The translations under genes and the position numbers were made by a program. The notes beneath the pieces were generated by a model, which made no database searches, was not told the origin of the DNA, and saw only the letters and a list, made by a program, of their open reading frames with translations. This document shows positions 1-11,879 of a stretch of 64,000 bases of DNA, piece by piece. Position 1 is the first letter of the stretch. Each line of letters begins with the position of its first letter. This DNA is from Brachypodium distachyon (taxonomy: Eukaryota > Streptophyta > Magnoliopsida > Poales > Poaceae), in the NCBI RefSeq assembly GCF_000005505.3, contig NC_016133.3:40761237-40825236 (forward strand), written 5' to 3'.

Positions 1-223
1 CCACCAGCCAGCCTCCCAAGTTCACCGCCCTGACCTTGGTGAAGCTATCATCTGCGAAAACAAGCACACAATCAAGACTGCATGAGCAACCGCGTTGACA
101 GAAGCCAAGACTGAGCCACTCGGTGGAGCCGTGGAAGGCAAAATTCTCACCTGACGACGAATGCGACAGTTGGAAGACGCAGAGAGAACAAAAGACCAGG
201 ACTCCAGTGCAAGGGAGCCTCAT
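1..223 (-). CDS. GH5 glucan 1,3-beta-glucosidase-like protein, N-terminal part (cut by window edge)
   Basis: Two exons are visible on the minus strand: 151-223 and 1-51, joined across a 99-bp intron with GT at 150-149 and AG at 53-52. The start at 223 opens a hydrophobic signal peptide (MRLPCTGVLVFCSLCVFQLS), and the frame continues through the junction into DDSFTKVRAVNLGGWLV. The block VRAVNLGGWLV is the conserved start of the catalytic domain in plant family-5 glycosidases annotated as glucan 1,3-beta-glucosidase. Family knowledge suggests a secreted enzyme acting on cell-wall beta-glucan. The catalytic residues lie outside the window, so activity cannot be judged. About 400 bp upstream sits the retroposon 642-1341, which separates this gene from more distal promoter sequence. 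The family call rests on a short but characteristic block. Confidence 0.72.
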   Translation of the reverse strand, partial: MRLPCTGVLVFCSLCVFQLSHSSSGENFAFHGSTEWLSLGFCQRGCSCSLDCVLVFADDSFTKVRAVNLGGWLV

Positions 224-626
224 GTGGGCAATGCATCGAACAGGTGGTGCGCACAAGAACTGGGGCAGAGGACAGTGAGGACTGCCCGCTTGACTTGTAT
301 ATGGCGAAAGGGACGGGAGATTCCAAGCCCACCGCGGGCAGAAACCGGGAGTGATTTGGCAATGGCATGGCCGGGCAGCCCAGGCTCCAGGGAATCTCGG
401 CTTTTGCACGATGTGGTTATGCCTTCCTCATCGCAAAGTTGATCCCAAAGAACGGTGGGCACGAAAACGAGATAGTTCGCTTTCTCGGTTCAGCTGCTTT
501 TCTTTCTCCCTGCTGGTAGGGGCGGTGCTGTGAACCGGCCCGCGGTTGCGCCGCCTCCGACATCCTCCGTGCTGTCTCTCCGTTATTGGAGCCGACCGAC
601 ACGCGACGAATAGGCGCTCGCACGCG
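224..626. other. 5' UTR and proximal promoter region of the GH5-like gene
   Basis: GC-rich, non-repetitive DNA between the first exon and the retroposon. Open frames here are short and overlap on both strands, with no domain. I see no clear TATA box. It most likely holds the leader and core promoter of the minus-strand gene. Confidence 0.4.
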
Positions 627-641
627 GGACGGCGGGAGCAT

Positions 642-1341
642 TTTTTTTTTTGAGCGATGATCTAGCTTCATTGATTCAAGAGACAAAAGTACATAAGATC
701 GATACACGAACGAACACAAATAATAAAGATACTCAACAAAACTAAAAGTTTCATCCTAGTTCTTTAAAATAAACTTCTCTTATTCATCCTTCGCATCTTG
801 ACGCTTCTCCATGTATTTGTTGACAAAATTGCAGAATACTAATATGCTTGCACAAGCTGAACTAACTTCGTAGGTTTTGAAAAGCCGCATGACCCACCCA
901 CCTCAAACGGTGAGAACCTAAGATCATTGAACGCACCATGGTCGGGGTCATACCCTTTGCAAGACAAGCTGTAAAACTGTTTCTCCATCGATAAATCAAT
1001 GAGAAAAAATACCAAAAACATGAAAAGACGTGTCATGAGAACCACTGACTTCATGACATAGGTTGCAACACCTACATCAGGACGATGAAGGAGTCAGGAC
1101 ACCAATTTTCTAGACGACGGCATCTCCATCGTCAAGACGCCACCGAGAAGAACACAAAAATCTAACCAAAAAAAATAGCAAAAGTTGATGCCAGACGTTG
1201 ATCCGTAGTTCCCCTCGTCTCTTGAGGTCAGATCAGTCGTGAGAGACGAGGGGAACCGCTGCATATTGAAGTTTCCTAGAAGACGACGGCTAGGATTTTC
1301 TTGCCACGAACACACATATTCTAATTTGAGGGGGGCTTACC
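642..1341 (-). mobile_element. Poly-A retroposon, about 700 bp, 15-bp target-site duplication
   Basis: The 15-mer GGACGGCGGGAGCAT occurs at 627-641 and again, identically, at 1342-1356. The DNA between starts with a T-run at its left end, which is a poly-A tail if read on the minus strand. That combination marks target-primed reverse transcription by LINE machinery. No long open frame or recognised domain was found inside, so it may be a 5'-truncated LINE, a SINE-like element or a retroposed transcript. A 20-bp near-palindrome around 1215-1250 (CCCCTCGTCTCT / AGAGACGAGGGG) lies within it. Confidence 0.8.
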
Positions 1342-2393
1342 GGACGGCGGGAGCATCTGCACGATTCGCTGTCGCTTGGCCGTGGATTTTGCCATCCTGG
1401 GCCCTGAAGGCCCGAAGTGTGCACGCCTTCGGGGCTTCGGGCCAGATGTCCCGCGACTGAATAAAGGCGGGGCCTTTCGGTTTTGTCGGAGTACTCCGGG
1501 CCATTGGGCCAACACCCGGCCCAGTAAAGAGCTAACCTATTTTTAAGCTGTGTCCGTGCAGGCTGTCACTGAATTTTTTCTACGCCAAGATCGGGCTTTA
1601 AGTTGTGTGCAAATTATGCAAGTATATCACGGGCTCGTTTGTCGAAGCTAGCATGCATGCGTGACCAATCTTCTAAAATCAAGTATTCGTCCAACAAATA
1701 ATGTCTCAACTTTGACAAACTTGAAACATTTTTTATTGGACGGAGGGAGTACACGGTAATATATTCTCCTACTGTCACGAGTAGTCAAAAGACATCTTTC
1801 ATCATGTTAACAATGGGGTCGAATAATATTATTGGCTAGCTGCAATCATGAGTAGTCAAAAAATATTAAGATCTCGTGGCTGCTAGCTAGCTGCCTCAAA
1901 TGATGCATTTTCCTTTGCAGCTGGCCAGATTGTTCGTTCCAACACTTTGAAATATGTACTACCTGCAAGTATAGCCATTTCGAAAAGATCGATGTACGAT
2001 GTGCTAAGTATACTTTGTTTTCTTTCTTTTGGTAAACACGCATATTCGGTAATGATCATGGCTCACACGATGAGCACCAGTTGCTCGCACTTTTTTCTGT
2101 TGGGCTCTGCAGATTTTATTAGGTTCTACTCATTTTGTAGTATAAACTGTTGGTCGACCAAAGTCATTCTAGAGCTAGCTAGACAATGTCAGTTATCGTT
2201 GAAGACGTTATAGGCCAAACTTGCATGTTACCTTCTCTACCATATCAAAACCGTTTTTATATTAAGTAAAACATATAAAAAACGTCATCTATTTAGTTGA
2301 GAGTGAGGGATTAAAAAGAACTATACTGTCCAATTTCTCAATTCATATATACATGTGCATACACAGATCTGAGACCACAATAGATAGATTGTA

Positions 2394-2506
2394 CTCCCTC
2401 CGTTTCATAATTCTTGTCTCAAATTTGCCCAAAAATGAATGCATCTATTCCTAAAAAGCATCTAGATACATGTAATATTTCGACAAGAATTATGAAACGG
2501 AGGGAG
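2394..2506. mobile_element. Stowaway MITE, 113 bp
   Basis: Terminal inverted repeats CTCCCTCCGTTTCATAATTC and its complement at the other end, with TA duplicated at 2392-2393 and 2507-2508. The internal TAGATACATGTAATATTTCG block recurs in the other 113-bp copies of this window. Stowaways are mobilised by Mariner-type transposases. Confidence 0.92.
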
Positions 2507-3718
2507 TAGATATATATCCTGTAATCCTGTATATACACATTCCAAGGTGTTGCTACTGGCTCGGCCTGCGCACGACGGGCAGCAAGCAAAAGCGCACTGA
2601 CGCTGCTTACGCGAGTCGAATGGAATGGAATTGAACCGAAACAAACAAATGTTCGGTACAGCACGCCATGCATGCATTTGCAGCACGCAAAACACCAAAA
2701 CGCAACAGAGAAACACCCCAGCTAGCTATACTGTACATATAGCTGCTGGCTCTAGCCTGCTAGGTACTGCGCGGCCTAAGTAAGAGATCGAGACAGTCAT
2801 GCAGCCGATCGGTGCAGTGCATGCAAGGGCCCGGCGCCCGTGATGCATGGCGCTCGCAGGCCGGAATGTTTTGCGCGACGGACCACACATACGCGGCAGG
2901 AGCTCACGGTTTTCTCTCCGGGGGCCGGCCGCCCGGCCGGCAACGCAGGCATGTGCGTTTCGCGCAGAAAAGCCTGGTGTACGTGGGCGCGAAGCCGGGA
3001 CGAACAAGAAAGAGACGGATCGATGATGATATTATAACACGTGAAACTTACATGCATGTATGAAACCGAGGAGAGTTGGTCTCTCAAGTCTCAAGTGATC
3101 AAGTCCGGAACCAGATTGAACCAAGTAATATACTGTACGGAGTGTAACATTTACCGTACGTCTGTTTTTCATCCATTTTAGCAATTTGGTGAGCTGACAA
3201 ATGGAAACACGTACAGTACGAATGAATAATTTGGGCCTGGCCATGCAGGTGGAGTGGACACGTATCGGACTATACATAATTGGCTCCGGCGATTTTCCGG
3301 ATCGAGCGAGCGAGAAAGCTGCCCCTACCCTTGTGTAGCATGCACAAGTTGCATGTATGGGCTAACCTAGAGTAGAGACCATGGGACAAGGCTACGCCTG
3401 AAATGCGTCGAATATAACCAAGCAATTTCCCGTGCCTCTAGGGGCTCGATACTGACAAATCATTGCCAGGTCACGAACTCGTAGCCTTTTGTCAATCATC
3501 TTTGTACATACTACTATACTTTCCCTGCATCGACGTAGGTTAGCTATATATTAGGATTGTACAGTAAGCAGAGCCGCAGTAGCTAGCATACTGTAGTTTC
3601 CTGCTGCATGCCCCTTTTCCAAAGCAGGCATGCATGTCAATCACAGGGTTACACGGAATATCGAATTTCTATAAGCAGATAAATCTCCACTATTTCACAT
3701 TTTCACTCACCCGCTGCC

Positions 3719-3767
3719 TTTTTTTTTCAAAAAGGGGAGCGTCCCGGGCTTGATGCACACAGCCAAT
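3719..3767 (-). mobile_element. Ultra-short retroposon (49 bp) with 12-bp TSD
   Basis: TCACCCGCTGCC occurs at 3707-3718 and 3768-3779. Between them lies a T-run followed by CAAAAAGGGGAGCGTCCCGG and about 20 more bases. On the minus strand this is a poly-A tail preceded by a short 3' end like that of grass LINE/SINE elements. It is read as an extremely 5'-truncated insertion. Confidence 0.8.
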
Positions 3768-4424
3768 TCACCCGCTGCCCCATGTGCCCTTGGTAAGCTA
3801 TACAGTACTCCCGCAGATTTGTGCCATGCATACATACACTTATGCATCGATCTGTTGTCAAAATCCTGCTTTTATGCTAGTTACTGAAAGCATGGCAGCG
3901 TGGAAGTGTCTTTTCAGTCAAAAAATGCTGCAAACAGAAACTTGGAAACGTGAACTAATTAAAAAAATGGAGTAAAATGGGAAGGAAGGACAAGCTCTAT
4001 TCAACATTGGGACTCCGCACGCACTTTTCTCTATTCAGCGCATCGTGATCACTTTACACTTCCTTAAATTTGTTCATTGCATGGCATTTTCGACACCAGA
4101 AGATCAAAAACAACATAGCTTTTCTTTAGAAAAGGCAACGAGATACATCACTCTCTCTGTTTCTAAATACTTGTCGTGATTTTAGTGCATATAGATTGAT
4201 GGGGCCGGGGATGTAACTGAACGTACACGCCAGATGTAACTGAACGAGTATGAGCAGCAGTGACTAATATTGATCCAAAATGCCTTGGTTGATCAATCCT
4301 TCTCTGATAATCAAACCCTCTCCTATTCAATCATCACCCATATGTTAGTACATGCAAACTCTCTGTAGCTAGTAGATCTTTTCGTAATTTCCAAAGCTAT
4401 TTTTGTCTTTGTCCGGGTACTAGA

Positions 4425-4443
4425 ATATATATATATATATATA
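4425..4443. repeat. (AT)n microsatellite
   Basis: An uninterrupted run of AT dinucleotides, about nine units. Confidence 0.9.
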
Positions 4444-5531
4444 ACCATGCTGATTGCTCTCATCATTTCGTCAATCGTCCCATGTATGGTCCTTGAGAGA
4501 GCTGCATGCCAGAATCGGCGAGGACACATGTCGTAGGTGACTGGCCGGCCGGCGAAATGGCGGAGATCAAGTACATGCACGCACGGTAGTCTAGCGCCAA
4601 AGGCACAGACGTAAGATGCATGCATGTACTGATGTACCACACGTACAAATGGTAAAACCCCGCAAGCTAGCTAACCCCCCGTGCTTGGCAACGTACTGAA
4701 GTCAGTACATACAAAGACTATACCGGCCGCCTGCATGCATGACTGGGCGGTCACGCGCGTGTACGTATGTACGTACATATATACGTATTCGCGCATGCGT
4801 ACAAACTCAATCACACGCCTGTCTCGTGACTGCCCCAGAGGCCCAGACTATATACTCAATTCCGATATATATCCTCCCACATACACCGTCTACAGTGCGT
4901 AGGGATGACGAGCGAGCTACTAGCATTCGGTGTGTAGGAAACTGCATGCGAATCCCCTGTAGCTCGGGTAGATGGACCATGGATGTCATCGGAGTGCGGT
5001 ATGCTACTGCTCTGCGGGTACTGCATGTGTACGCGCGCGCTGTCGAATACTCATACTGGCACGCATGCAGCCGAAAGATGGACGGCGACAAGCCAGCGAG
5101 AACGAGAGATCGATGCGGTCCAAATTAAAGTTACCGCGTGCGGCGACGAGGTGTGATGTTACCATTTTACCGCGCCGGCAGGCCGCGGCCTTGGTACTCT
5201 CTTCCGATTCTAAATTGTTATCGAAATATTATGTGTATATGATGTTTTTAGAAAATAGATACAGGACCGGCCGTGCGTTTTTCTTCCTGGGGGTTGCGTC
5301 GGTTTTAGCAAAGCTAAGCGTTAATTGCATGTCCCGATGGGGTCGCGCATGCATGGCGCCGTCCCGTCGTCGACCGCCTCTCCCTGCCATGGCAAATTGG
5401 CAATGGCATGACGTGCCGTGCGGGCCAGCAGGTCCGATCGACCAAATCATGGCCTAATCACACACACCAGAGACCACCACGTACGTAGTACGGATCTCCG
5501 GACTCTCCAGCAGGGCCAGGGCTGGGAGTAG

Positions 5532-5538
5532 TATAAAA
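5532..5538 (+). promoter_or_regulatory. TATA box of the bHLH gene
   Basis: TATAAAA lies 91 bp upstream of the chosen ATG at 5629, leaving room for a leader of roughly 60 bases. The region between is pyrimidine-rich, as in many plant leaders. Confidence 0.65.
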
Positions 5539-5628
5539 TTGTAGCGGGGGGATTGCTTTGCGACCTCCTCTGACCTCAGCGTTTCTCTTCCCCTGCTTGC
5601 TCCTCTGTTTTTCTCAGGAAGGAGGGGT

Positions 5629-7102
5629 ATGGCATTGGAGGCCGTGGTGTTCTCGGAAGGCTTCTTCGGCTGCCCCGCCATGCCGGCGTCGGAAGGACCC
5701 TGGGGCGGGACAGCAGCTAGTAGCAGCAATGCGTACGGCGCCATCGAGGGGGTGCTGGAATTGGACTACGGGGGCAACGCCTGCAGCTGGAGCGCCGCTG
5801 CGCCGGCGCCTGAAGAGCTCGCGGAGCCGGCGGCGTCGGGTGCGGGGAGGAGGAAGCGTCGCAGGGTTCGGAGCGTGAAGAACGTGGAGGAGGTGGAGAG
5901 CCAGCGGATGACCCACATCGCCGTCGAGCGCAACCGCCGCAGGCAGATGAACGACTACCTCGCCGCGCTCCGCTCCCTCATGCCGCCCTCCTACGTCCAA
6001 CGGGTAACTAACTAGCAACTAGTAGGCCTTGACTAGTACCGGGAATTTTAGTACGATTAGCAGTAGTAGCATGATCGATCGGCCAAGTTCTGTATGTAAT
6101 TTTGGTTGGGAATGGAATGTATGTACAGGGCGACCAGGCGTCCATAATCGGCGGCGCGATCAACTACGTCAAGGAGCTGGAGCAGCTGCTCCAGTCCCTG
6201 CAGGCGCGCCGCCACGCCCGGCGCCCCATCGGCACCGACGACAACACCTCCGCTGCCGCCGTGGCGCCCTTCGCCGACTTCTTCACCTTCCCGCAGTACA
6301 CAATGCGCGCCCCGGACGCGGCCGCATCCGCGTCCGCGAACGACGCCGAAGCCGTCGCAGCCGGCAATGCCGACGCCGACACCACCGATATCGCCGACGC
6401 GATGGTTGCTTCGTCGGGCTCGAAGCAGTCGTCGGTGGCGGAGATCGAGGTGACCATCGTGGAGAGCCACGCGAGCCTCAAGGCGCTGACCCGGCGGCGG
6501 CCCAGGCAGCTGCTCAGGCTGGTCGCCGGGCTGCAGGGTCACCGGCTCGCCGTGCTCCACCTCAACGCCACCGGCGCCGGCCACATGGCGCTCTACTCTC
6601 TCAGCCTCAAGGTATACGCGTACTGTACTCTACTGTTTTCTTCCCGAACGAACGTGCATCTGTTTCTTTTTCGAGACCATTCGCTTCGAATGCTCGGTCG
6701 CATGGCAGCCGCGCGTACGTCACGCCGAAAACAACAACTAAACTCGCCTCGTTTTCCGTGCCCTTGTCCGGGACGACCCCTCCAAACTCTTCCCTCTGTG
6801 TGTGCGTTTCACCGCAACGATGAAAAAGCTGCACTGATTAATTGACTGGCGCCGTGTCACTGGAATTGACCCAACAGCCATTTTTTATTTCTGCGCGTGC
6901 ACAGCTAATTAATGCATGAATTAATATATGTACACATGATGAAGATATATGAACTGCATGGTCGATTAATCTGGATGATGCATGGCTTGAGCAGGTGGAA
7001 GACGACTGCCGGCTCTCGTCGGTGGACGACATCGCGGCGGCGGTCCACCGCATCATCGAGACGATCGCGCAAGAGGAGCAGCAGCAGCTGAGCTGTAGCT
7101 AG
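5629..7102 (+). CDS. Group Ia bHLH transcription factor (bHLH94/96/97-like)
   Basis: Three exons, 5629-6003, 6129-6611 and 6995-7102, give 321 residues with phase kept at both junctions. Residues 74-79 (RRKRRR) look like a nuclear localisation signal. The bHLH domain spans about 93-150. Its basic region has the H96-E100-R104 triad for E-box binding, and helix 2 reads [20 protein letters not shown]. The first intron falls in the loop, directly before GDQAS. A low-complexity Ala/Asp linker follows, then an ACT-like dimerisation region (about 230-315) starting [17 protein letters not shown]. The combination [20 protein letters not shown] plus [14 protein letters not shown] is typical of plant subgroup Ia, which contains FAMA, SPCH and MUTE and the bHLH94/96 branch. 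Lack of a long N-terminal domain favours the latter. Likely a nuclear developmental regulator; targets cannot be told from sequence. Confidence 0.9.
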
Positions 7103-7321
7103 GTTGAGTTCGTAGATCAGTTTTTCTTTTCTTTTTCTTTTTCCGAAGCAAATATTGTTTTTAGCACTGCCATTAGTTACGTATTCACAGGCTACTTCTA
7201 GCTAGCTATCCATGTAATGAAACTCTGTGTGCTCTGATTTAGTGGTTTTGTACCCATCTACGAACGTCTCTCTCTCTCTGAAGTCTCAACGTGTTCTCTA
7301 GCTTGCTGTGCATGGTATATA

Positions 7322-7827
7322 GAGGAAATTGCAAGTTCCACCTCTATTGGGGACGTTGTTGCGCAAAACACCGTTTCTACGAAATCTTTGCAGATTTCAC
7401 CATATATTGGTCTAAGTAGTTGCAGATATGTCCTAATAGCGTGTTAGACGAGTTAATCACGTTTCTGATCTGTGGGCCCCGCATGTCAGTGCCAACGTGT
7501 ATCGAGTCTTTTGCCACGGTGGACCGGGTCGGGTTTGGAGCCAACTGGTTAAAAGAAAATCACGTCTGATTAGGTCGGGTCCGGTCTGCTCCACCGAATC
7601 GGGCATGACTTCATTTTAATTGGTTGGCTCAGGCCTGACCTGGTCCACCGTGGTAAGGGGCTCGGTCCACGTTGGCACTGACATGCAGGGCCCACAAGTC
7701 AAAACGTGGTTAACTTGTCTAACACGCTATTAAGACCTATCTGCAACTCATTATGCCAATATGCGGTGAAATCTACAAAAAATTAGTAGAAGCGGTGTTT
7801 TGTGCAACAACGCTGTGCAATTTCCTC
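7322..7827. mobile_element. Mutator-type MITE with long terminal inverted repeats and 9-bp TSD
   Basis: TGGTATATA occurs at 7313-7321 and 7828-7836. The ends are GAGGAAATTGCAAG on the left and TGCAATTTCCTC on the right. The inverted repeat extends about 200 bp inward with mismatches: 'aacaccgtttctac' and 'ctaatagcgtgttagac' on the left match 'gtagaagcggtgtttt' and 'gtctaacacgctattaag' on the right. There is no coding capacity. A 9-bp duplication with long inverted repeats is the hallmark of non-autonomous MULEs. It sits 220 bp past the bHLH stop codon, probably in or just after its 3' UTR. Confidence 0.88.
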
Positions 7828-7836
7828 TGGTATATA

Positions 7837-8950
7837 TGGCCAGGCGCGATGACACAACCCACGCGGATACATGCATTGTTGGAGGCTTGTGTACGTTTGC
7901 ACAGTTGATCTATACGCAGACGCGACGTTGGCAATGGCAACCTGCATCTGCATGCAGCGTGTGTTGCGGTCTCGAGCACGATTGACAGGCTCGTACAATT
8001 ACTGTACAGCGCCCGCCAGGACAGTGCCCGTGATTGTTCCCCGCCGCGCGCGCGTGAAGCTGAAGAAGCAGTCTTGTTCTCTTCTGAACGAGTATCCGCC
8101 GGTCCATCGACCCCCGTTCTGGCGCCCATATACCACAAAGAGAAAAAAAAAATCTGATAGTAAACAAACAGATTTTTTTTCCTGTTAGTATAAGCCTGGT
8201 TCACAGAAAAAAAAACTCTAAGGTTTGTTTGACTACAACTCTGCAGAACTCCAATGGGAACCCGCTCGTGTCGTCCGATTGAGGCATTGACCCTTATAAG
8301 CAGCTTATTATAGGGAGAAAAAAGTTTCTGATTTCCGGGGCGCAGGAGCACTTTCACCCCAAACATGGCCTTTCTGGCTTTCTCCCATTTCCTGCCAGGC
8401 ATGAACATGATCGACTCAGCCCCGGCATAGTCGAAAGGGGACCCGGCGACATGAGCTGATCGATCGATCCGTCTCTCTCTCTCGAGATGTTTTTTACCTC
8501 GCGATTTGACCAATGTCACGGAGGCCCGAGCTGCTGCTGCTGTTTCAGACTTCGGAGTGCACTAGCGTGCGCTGTGGTCTCAAATGGAAAGTAAGTTTTG
8601 ACCCCCTCGGTGTGGTGAGAAGAAGGAACAAGGGAAAGTGCCTTTTTCTCTCTCGTGGTGCAGCAGTCAATGGCGAAATGTGGCCTTGAAGAAACTGTCT
8701 CTGCTGAGTAGTTTGTGTCGACGTACTATGCCCAGCAGCAGAATAAGCTGGAGCTAATCGCTTTACAGCTCGCTGGTACACTGAAGGAACAGATCAATCG
8801 ATGCACGCGGAGTGTATTTTTGAGTTCTACAGGGAAGAATACAGGATATGCACAAAAGAAGCATCCACTGAATTCAGGTTCAAGTTCCTGTTGATCACAT
8901 CCCTACAATCTCTACGCCCGGGCAGTTTCCGCGCGCTCTCAGCGCTCTGC
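7837..8950. other. Intergenic, no gene recognised
   Basis: Mixed-composition DNA. The longest open frame (minus strand, 7773-8519) runs into the MITE and has no domain-like sequence. I see no repeats or RNA genes. Confidence 0.4.
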
Positions 8951-9917
8951 GGCTTCCGTCGCGTGCGGTATTGGCGTGATGGCCGGACGGGCTGTCACTG
9001 GGTGGGTGTTGTCGGTTGTAGTTCACACGTGTCGTGCGCGCTTCGGTTCAGTGGGTCGGTTCGGGGGAGGTACGTGGCTGTTGCCTGGGATTCTTTTCGT
9101 TTCGGGTTCGCTTCCGGTCTTCCCCTTCTCCCCTGTTTCCTTCCGCGAGGGGTTTCGTCTCCCGAATCACTCTTTCTTCCGGCCGCTGCTACTGCTGCAC
9201 CGGGAGCTGCTTTCGGCGGTGGCGCTGGTCTCGTCGTGGGTTGTCGACTCGGCCGTTCCTTCTCTTCTTCTCGCAGGTTCGCATTGGAGGTCTGTTCATC
9301 TTCCCGGCTTGTGGTTTGGGGTTTTGTTTTTTCGTTTGGGTGGTGGTGTGGTCGATGCTAGCTTTTCGACTTTTGGGTACTGTAATGGTTGCCTCGTGGT
9401 GGCTGATTGCGTGTGCTTGGTTAATGGAGGGTTGTATTTGCTGTTGATTTGGGCGCGGTTGTTCGTGGCGGATCTGATTTGTATGTGCTGTTTCAGGTTG
9501 AGACGGTGGGATCTGTTTGAGGTTGGTTCTGTTATGCTGTGTGCCCCGCCGTCGGTTGCTGGACTTCGCGTCGTCCGTCTGTGAGGTATGCGCCGTTCTG
9601 CAGTGCTGCTGAGTTCTTCCATAGTGTATTTTGTCATGCGCTTTGGTTCTGTGTGGGGTCTTTGGTTCGGGATTTGTCTGGTCTGCCTCTTTCTGTTGTC
9701 TGTGTCTTAGCGTCCATGGATGGCGAGGTTTCTTCGAGTCAGGGCGGTCGGCGTCGCGCATCGCAAGCTGCTGCGGGCGAGTCTTCTTCGGGCGGGCGTG
9801 GTCATCGCCGTCCACCGGTTGCTGCGAGCGATGGTTCTTCGCGAGAAAGCGCCTGTCGTTCTCCTCCCGCTGGCTTGCGTCGCAGGTTCGTTCCCCTTTT
9901 TGTCTCCCGGTGTGCGG
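8950..9917 (+). other. T/G-biased block with a short open frame, probably transposon-derived
   Basis: The plus strand is strongly enriched in T and G from about 8960 to 9700. It resumes the same composition at 11880-12060, right after the LINE insertion, so both parts belonged to one unit. A segment near 9430-9510 (GTTGTATTTGCTG...GGCGGATCTGATTTG...CAGGTTGAG) has a diverged second copy near 11990-12065. An open frame from 9717 starts MDGEVSSSQGGRRRASQAA, is Ser/Arg/Gly-rich and runs into the LINE. No family was recognised. It could be the leader and first exon of a transposon or of a disrupted gene. Confidence 0.35.
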
Positions 9918-11879
9918 TTTTTTTTTTAGAATATCAGGAGGCCATAGCCCCCCGGCTCCATTATATCAATGAAACCAGGTGTACATTGTTCAAAATAAAA
10001 TTTGCAGTAAGTAAAGTTAAGAGGGAAATGCTCCAACACAGAGCAGCTGTTACAAAACTAGAGCAAGAACAAAAGCATACTCCATGCACCGGGGGCAGAT
10101 CAAAGAGGAAGAGCAATCAGACAACTTCCTCCACTTCATGCACAGAAGCAGATTTCCTCCAGGGGGCTGAAGCGGGCAAGCAGATCATGCAACTTCAGGC
10201 GAATCAGGGAGCTTGGCAGGCCTCCAGAAGACCTCTCTCGGGAGGACATCTGAAGCTCCAGGGAAGGCCCCGAGATGCAGAGAGTGGAACATCCCCCAGC
10301 AAGGGCATCATCCATGAAGACGCTCAGGTCCGAAGGAGTAGTTGCCAAAGCTAGAGCTCTATTCATCTCCACGACAGTTGTACTGGCGCCTGGAGGCGAC
10401 CAATAGTGTGCTTGATGAACTTGTCCATCAGTGCCTGCATATGATCTTTGTAAAGGAGAGACCATTTGCGCAGAGAACGCAGGATCAACCACCAGATCTG
10501 TGTAATATCAGTCCATGGTTTGTGATTAAAAATCATATCATTGCGAAATTTCTACAAATTCCACATGATAGCAGCATTAACAGTATTCATTACAGCATGG
10601 GTTTTATTAGCTACCCAGAAATGAGCAATAGATTCATAGGAGTTACCCAGTTGAATGTTAAAGAATTGTGAAGTGTCATTCCAGATGGATTGGGCAACTA
10701 CACACTCAAAAAAAAAGGTGAATAGTTTCCTTTTCAGTGCAAAACACACAGCACTCAGGTTTCTTAATATGCCTCTTCTTCAAATTATCTCTAGTCATGA
10801 TGTGATTGTGAGACAAGAGCCAAAGGAAAATATGCAATCTAGATGGGACAATAAGAGACCAGATTGCTGGGATGAAGATGGGCACAATCCCTCTAAAATT
10901 AATGATGTTATAGTGAGAGCTAGTGGTGTAGGTACCAGAATTAGTGTACTTCCAAATCAGGGCATCATGTTCTGTGTTTAGAGCAGTACCAAGGATGATT
11001 TGTTCTAGTTCGAACCACTTTTCCATTAACTGAGGGGAGAAACTTCTCCTAAACGACATCCTAATAGTAACACCATCCCAAATAGAGCTAATACTAGCAA
11101 GCTGCTCATTGCAAATGACATAAAGCTCCCAAAATTGGACAGACAAAGGAGAAGAGCCGAACCAGGTTTCTTCCCAGAACTGGACTTTGTCTCCATTTCC
11201 CACAATCCATCTATATCCCATTTTAACAGATTGGGCAGCCCACAACACACCCTTCCAAAATTTAGAGCACCCTCAGTCTCTACAGTAGAAGATGTTGGGG
11301 CTAGCAATGTCACATTTACAGTCAATGACAGATTTCCAGATTTTCCCATCACTTTGGGCGTATCTTTTAATCCAAGAGCCCAGCAGACACAGGTTAATAT
11401 CCTGTAAACATGGGATGCCCAGACCCCCATGTTCTTTTTTCGTACAAAGGAGATGCCAATTGGCTAGATGGAGTTTTCTATTTCCTTCTGAATCGCTCCA
11501 AAGGCATCGAGCCATTTGACTATTAATAAGATCAAGCGCCCATTTAGGGAATTTAAAGAAAGAGAGCAGGTAGATTGGGATACTAGCAAGACAAGATTTA
11601 ATTAAAACTAATCGTCCAGCGTAAGAGAGCAATTTCCCTCTCCATCCGGCCATACGTTTAAGAATTTTATCCACTAGCGGCTGGATATCCTCCTTTCTAA
11701 GCTCATCAAAATGAAGAGGGATGCCTAGGTATTTAATGGGGAAGCAACCAATGCTACAACCCAAGATGGACTTAAAAGGTTCTACCTCCTGAGGATCCAT
11801 GTGTATTGGGATGAGTTCACTTTTCGAATAGTTAATTCTCATCACAGAAACTGGTTCAAAGCAGGTTAAGACCCATGGT
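9918..11879 (-). mobile_element. 5'-truncated LINE (L1-type) retrotransposon
   Basis: On the minus strand the element ends in a poly-A tail (T-run at 9918-9927) and carries fragments of the L1-type ORF2. Frame 11845-11273 encodes the reverse-transcriptase thumb and connection region (MRINYSKSELIPI, KYLGIPLHFDEL, GWRGKLLSYAGRLVLIKS). Frame 11248-10706 encodes the C-terminal zinc-knuckle-like zf-RVT region (NGDKVQFWEETW, IWSLIVPSRLHIFLWLL, CCVFCTEKETIHLFF). The two frames are shifted relative to each other, so the copy is dead. The palm with the catalytic aspartates is absent. GGTGTGCGG at 9909-9917 and 11880-11888 is the likely duplication, nine bases matching exactly. Confidence 0.88.

Larger units (their letters stand above)
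1357..5530. other. Intergenic region without a convincing gene
   Basis: This is AT-rich DNA with many GTAC/TGCATG palindromic words. A Stowaway right end (CGGACGGAGGGAGTA type) ends near 1751 and seems to lack its left partner. A truncated Stowaway left part lies at about 5193-5265. Open frames are short and domain-free. Confidence 0.5.

Noticed and set aside
1215..1250. Near-palindrome AGAGACGAGGGGAAC inside the retroposon as a terminator or small RNA
   Set aside because: Isolated short hairpin with no promoter or conserved context; more likely part of the element.
5454..6018. Minus-strand and alternate frames over the bHLH first exon
   Set aside because: GC-rich codon shadows of the bHLH coding strand.
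8801..9584. Long plus-strand frames (186 and 202 codons) in the T/G-rich block
   Set aside because: They overlap each other and a 208-codon minus frame; the residues are mostly Phe/Val/Ser/Gly/Cys from skewed composition, without motifs.
9717..10354. 271-codon plus frame starting MDGEVSSS-region
   Set aside because: Most of its length lies antisense in the LINE; only the first 60 codons could be old coding sequence, noted under the T/G-rich block.
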